64,000 nt of DNA, taken from Amorphochlora amoebiformis. Its lineage: Eukaryota > Cercozoa > Chlorarachniophyceae. The notes below the pieces were generated by a model, which was not told where the DNA came from, ran no database searches, and saw only the letters and a program-made list of their open reading frames with translations. Below, in pieces: positions 1 to 64,000 of the stretch (position 1 is the stretch's first letter; every line of letters starts with the position of its first letter). Where the stretch lies: the NCBI GenBank assembly GCA_054601695.1, contig BAAHQB010000439.1:36900-100899 (forward strand), read 5' to 3'. Made by a program: the position numbers and the translations under genes.

Positions 1-10479
<10,479 letters not shown>

Positions 10480-10979
10480 ATACACACCGTAGGCACAACT
10501 TAAATTGAAGTCGTTTTAGTAAACAAAATCTAGAAAATACTAGAAAATTAAATTGATTTATCGAATCGATCGAGCTCAGTCCAACTGTCACGATCATAAC
10601 TCACAGATATCTAGAGATATGTTCAGATATTTATTCTAGTTATTAGGTCTAGTGTGGTCGCGTGTCGAACCATCTGACTCTTAGTGAGTGGACAAGGTTG
10701 CTTTCGGTCTATATACTAGATATATAGATATATCAATCTAACAAATGGCTTCCGGATATTTGTTAGCTAGATTCTTACGAGATTAACTGGATCTCTAGAT
10801 CTACGCACTAGACGCATAACCTTCCAACCTTTACAAAAAATTTAAATTCAAAATTATACGCGTCTCCATCTCATATTCAAGTTGAATTTACAGCAGCCCC
10901 CCAGTCTCTAGAGTTACGTAGGATATATTTTAGCTTTTTTTTTTTTCCAGACATTTTAGGTATTTTCTAGACTTTTTAG
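10480..10979. other. Intergenic region between convergent genes
   Basis: About 500 bp of non-microsatellite DNA separates the two stop codons. It holds a candidate poly(A) signal for the + gene (ATTAAA at 10547-10552) and one for the - gene (AATAAA read on the - strand at 10630-10635). A 9-bp inverted repeat CTAACAAAT/ATTTGTTAG lies near 10738-10768. No ORF or RNA gene is supported. Confidence 0.6.
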
Positions 10980-63420
<52,441 letters not shown>

Positions 63421-63490
<70 letters not shown>

Positions 63491-63726
63491 CACATATATA
63501 CATCTAACCATAACTTTAACCCTAACCCCAACCCTAACCCTAACCCTAACCCTAACCCTAACCTAAACCCTAACCCTAACCCCATAGCCTTATATATAAG
63601 AGTGAATTGTCCTCGGACTAAGATATGCAGATTAATCTGATCCCAATCCTAACCCTAACCCTAACCCTAACCCTAACCCTAACCCTAACCCTAACCCTAA
63701 CGATAACCCTAACACTATATTATGTA

Positions 63727-63767
<41 letters not shown>

Positions 63768-63788
63768 GTTATACACTATAACGTGGCG

Positions 63789-63822
<34 letters not shown>

Positions 63823-63827
63823 ATATT

Positions 63828-63889
<62 letters not shown>

Positions 63890-64000
63890 ATGTGTATGTA
63901 CTATACAAAAGCATTTTCATTATTGTTAAATCTAAATTGATATAAGTGTATGTATACATATGTATACTCTTGTATGTATATGAATATATACATACATTCA
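63421..64000. repeat. Intron upstream of ABCA exon 1 with CCCTAA arrays
   Basis: (TA)n, then CCCTAA blocks (63502-63585, 63645-63716) separated by a spacer very like the one at 25090-25150, then (TA)n to the window end. No upstream ABCA exon is visible. Confidence 0.9.

Noticed and set aside
10650-10720. tRNA-like GGTTCGA motif on the - strand of the intergenic region
   Set aside because: No acceptor stem, D-arm or anticodon arm can be formed around it.

Overview
This is nuclear DNA of a eukaryote. Its genes consist of very short exons (9 to about 420 bases, mostly 30 to 120) separated by introns built almost entirely of (TA)n microsatellite. Splice sites are GT-AG (donors mostly GTATAT or GTAATA, acceptors mostly ATATAG) and stop codons are standard. 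Interstitial telomere-type arrays are of the TTAGGG/CCCTAA class. I cannot name the species; a TTAGGG lineage (for example a unicellular holozoan, an amoebozoan or a similar protist) would fit, but this is inference.

Two genes meet tail to tail. On the + strand (about 607 to 10479) lies the 3' part of a rhodanese-domain protein resembling the TSTD2/UPF0176 group. It has the end of the rhodanese fold, a Cys-rich zinc-ribbon-like segment, and a variable C-terminal part ending in an Arg/Ser/Tyr-rich tail. Its 5' part, with the expected catalytic cysteine, is off the left edge. On the - strand (63420 down to 10980) lies most of one full-size ABC transporter of subfamily A. I recover 61 exons (about 3.95 kb of coding sequence over 52.4 kb): acidic linker, complete NBD1, linker, TMD2 with its extracellular loop, linker, NBD2 and C-terminus. 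TMD1 is off the right edge. Exon phases fit throughout, with one exception: the exon that should finish the NBD2 signature motif cannot be found. About 500 bp of ordinary-complexity DNA separates the two stop codons.

The most striking feature is that the introns are full of partial copies ('echoes') of the neighbouring exons. Copies of an exon's 5' part, usually with its acceptor, lie upstream of the exon. Copies of its 3' part, usually with its donor, lie downstream. They occur singly or in arrays of up to about 10 and are separated by (TA)n. About 30 exons are affected. Many echoes differ from their exon mostly at synonymous positions. In three places a whole exon is duplicated at equal length, in frame and with both splice sites, so that mutually exclusive splicing is possible.

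Other intron contents are CCCTAA/TTAGGG arrays, some of which supply splice sites directly; CT/GA-rich tracts with 40 to 60 bp higher-order repeats; small minisatellites; and several repeated islands that match no exon. All coordinates and phases were read by eye from the sequence; no search was run.
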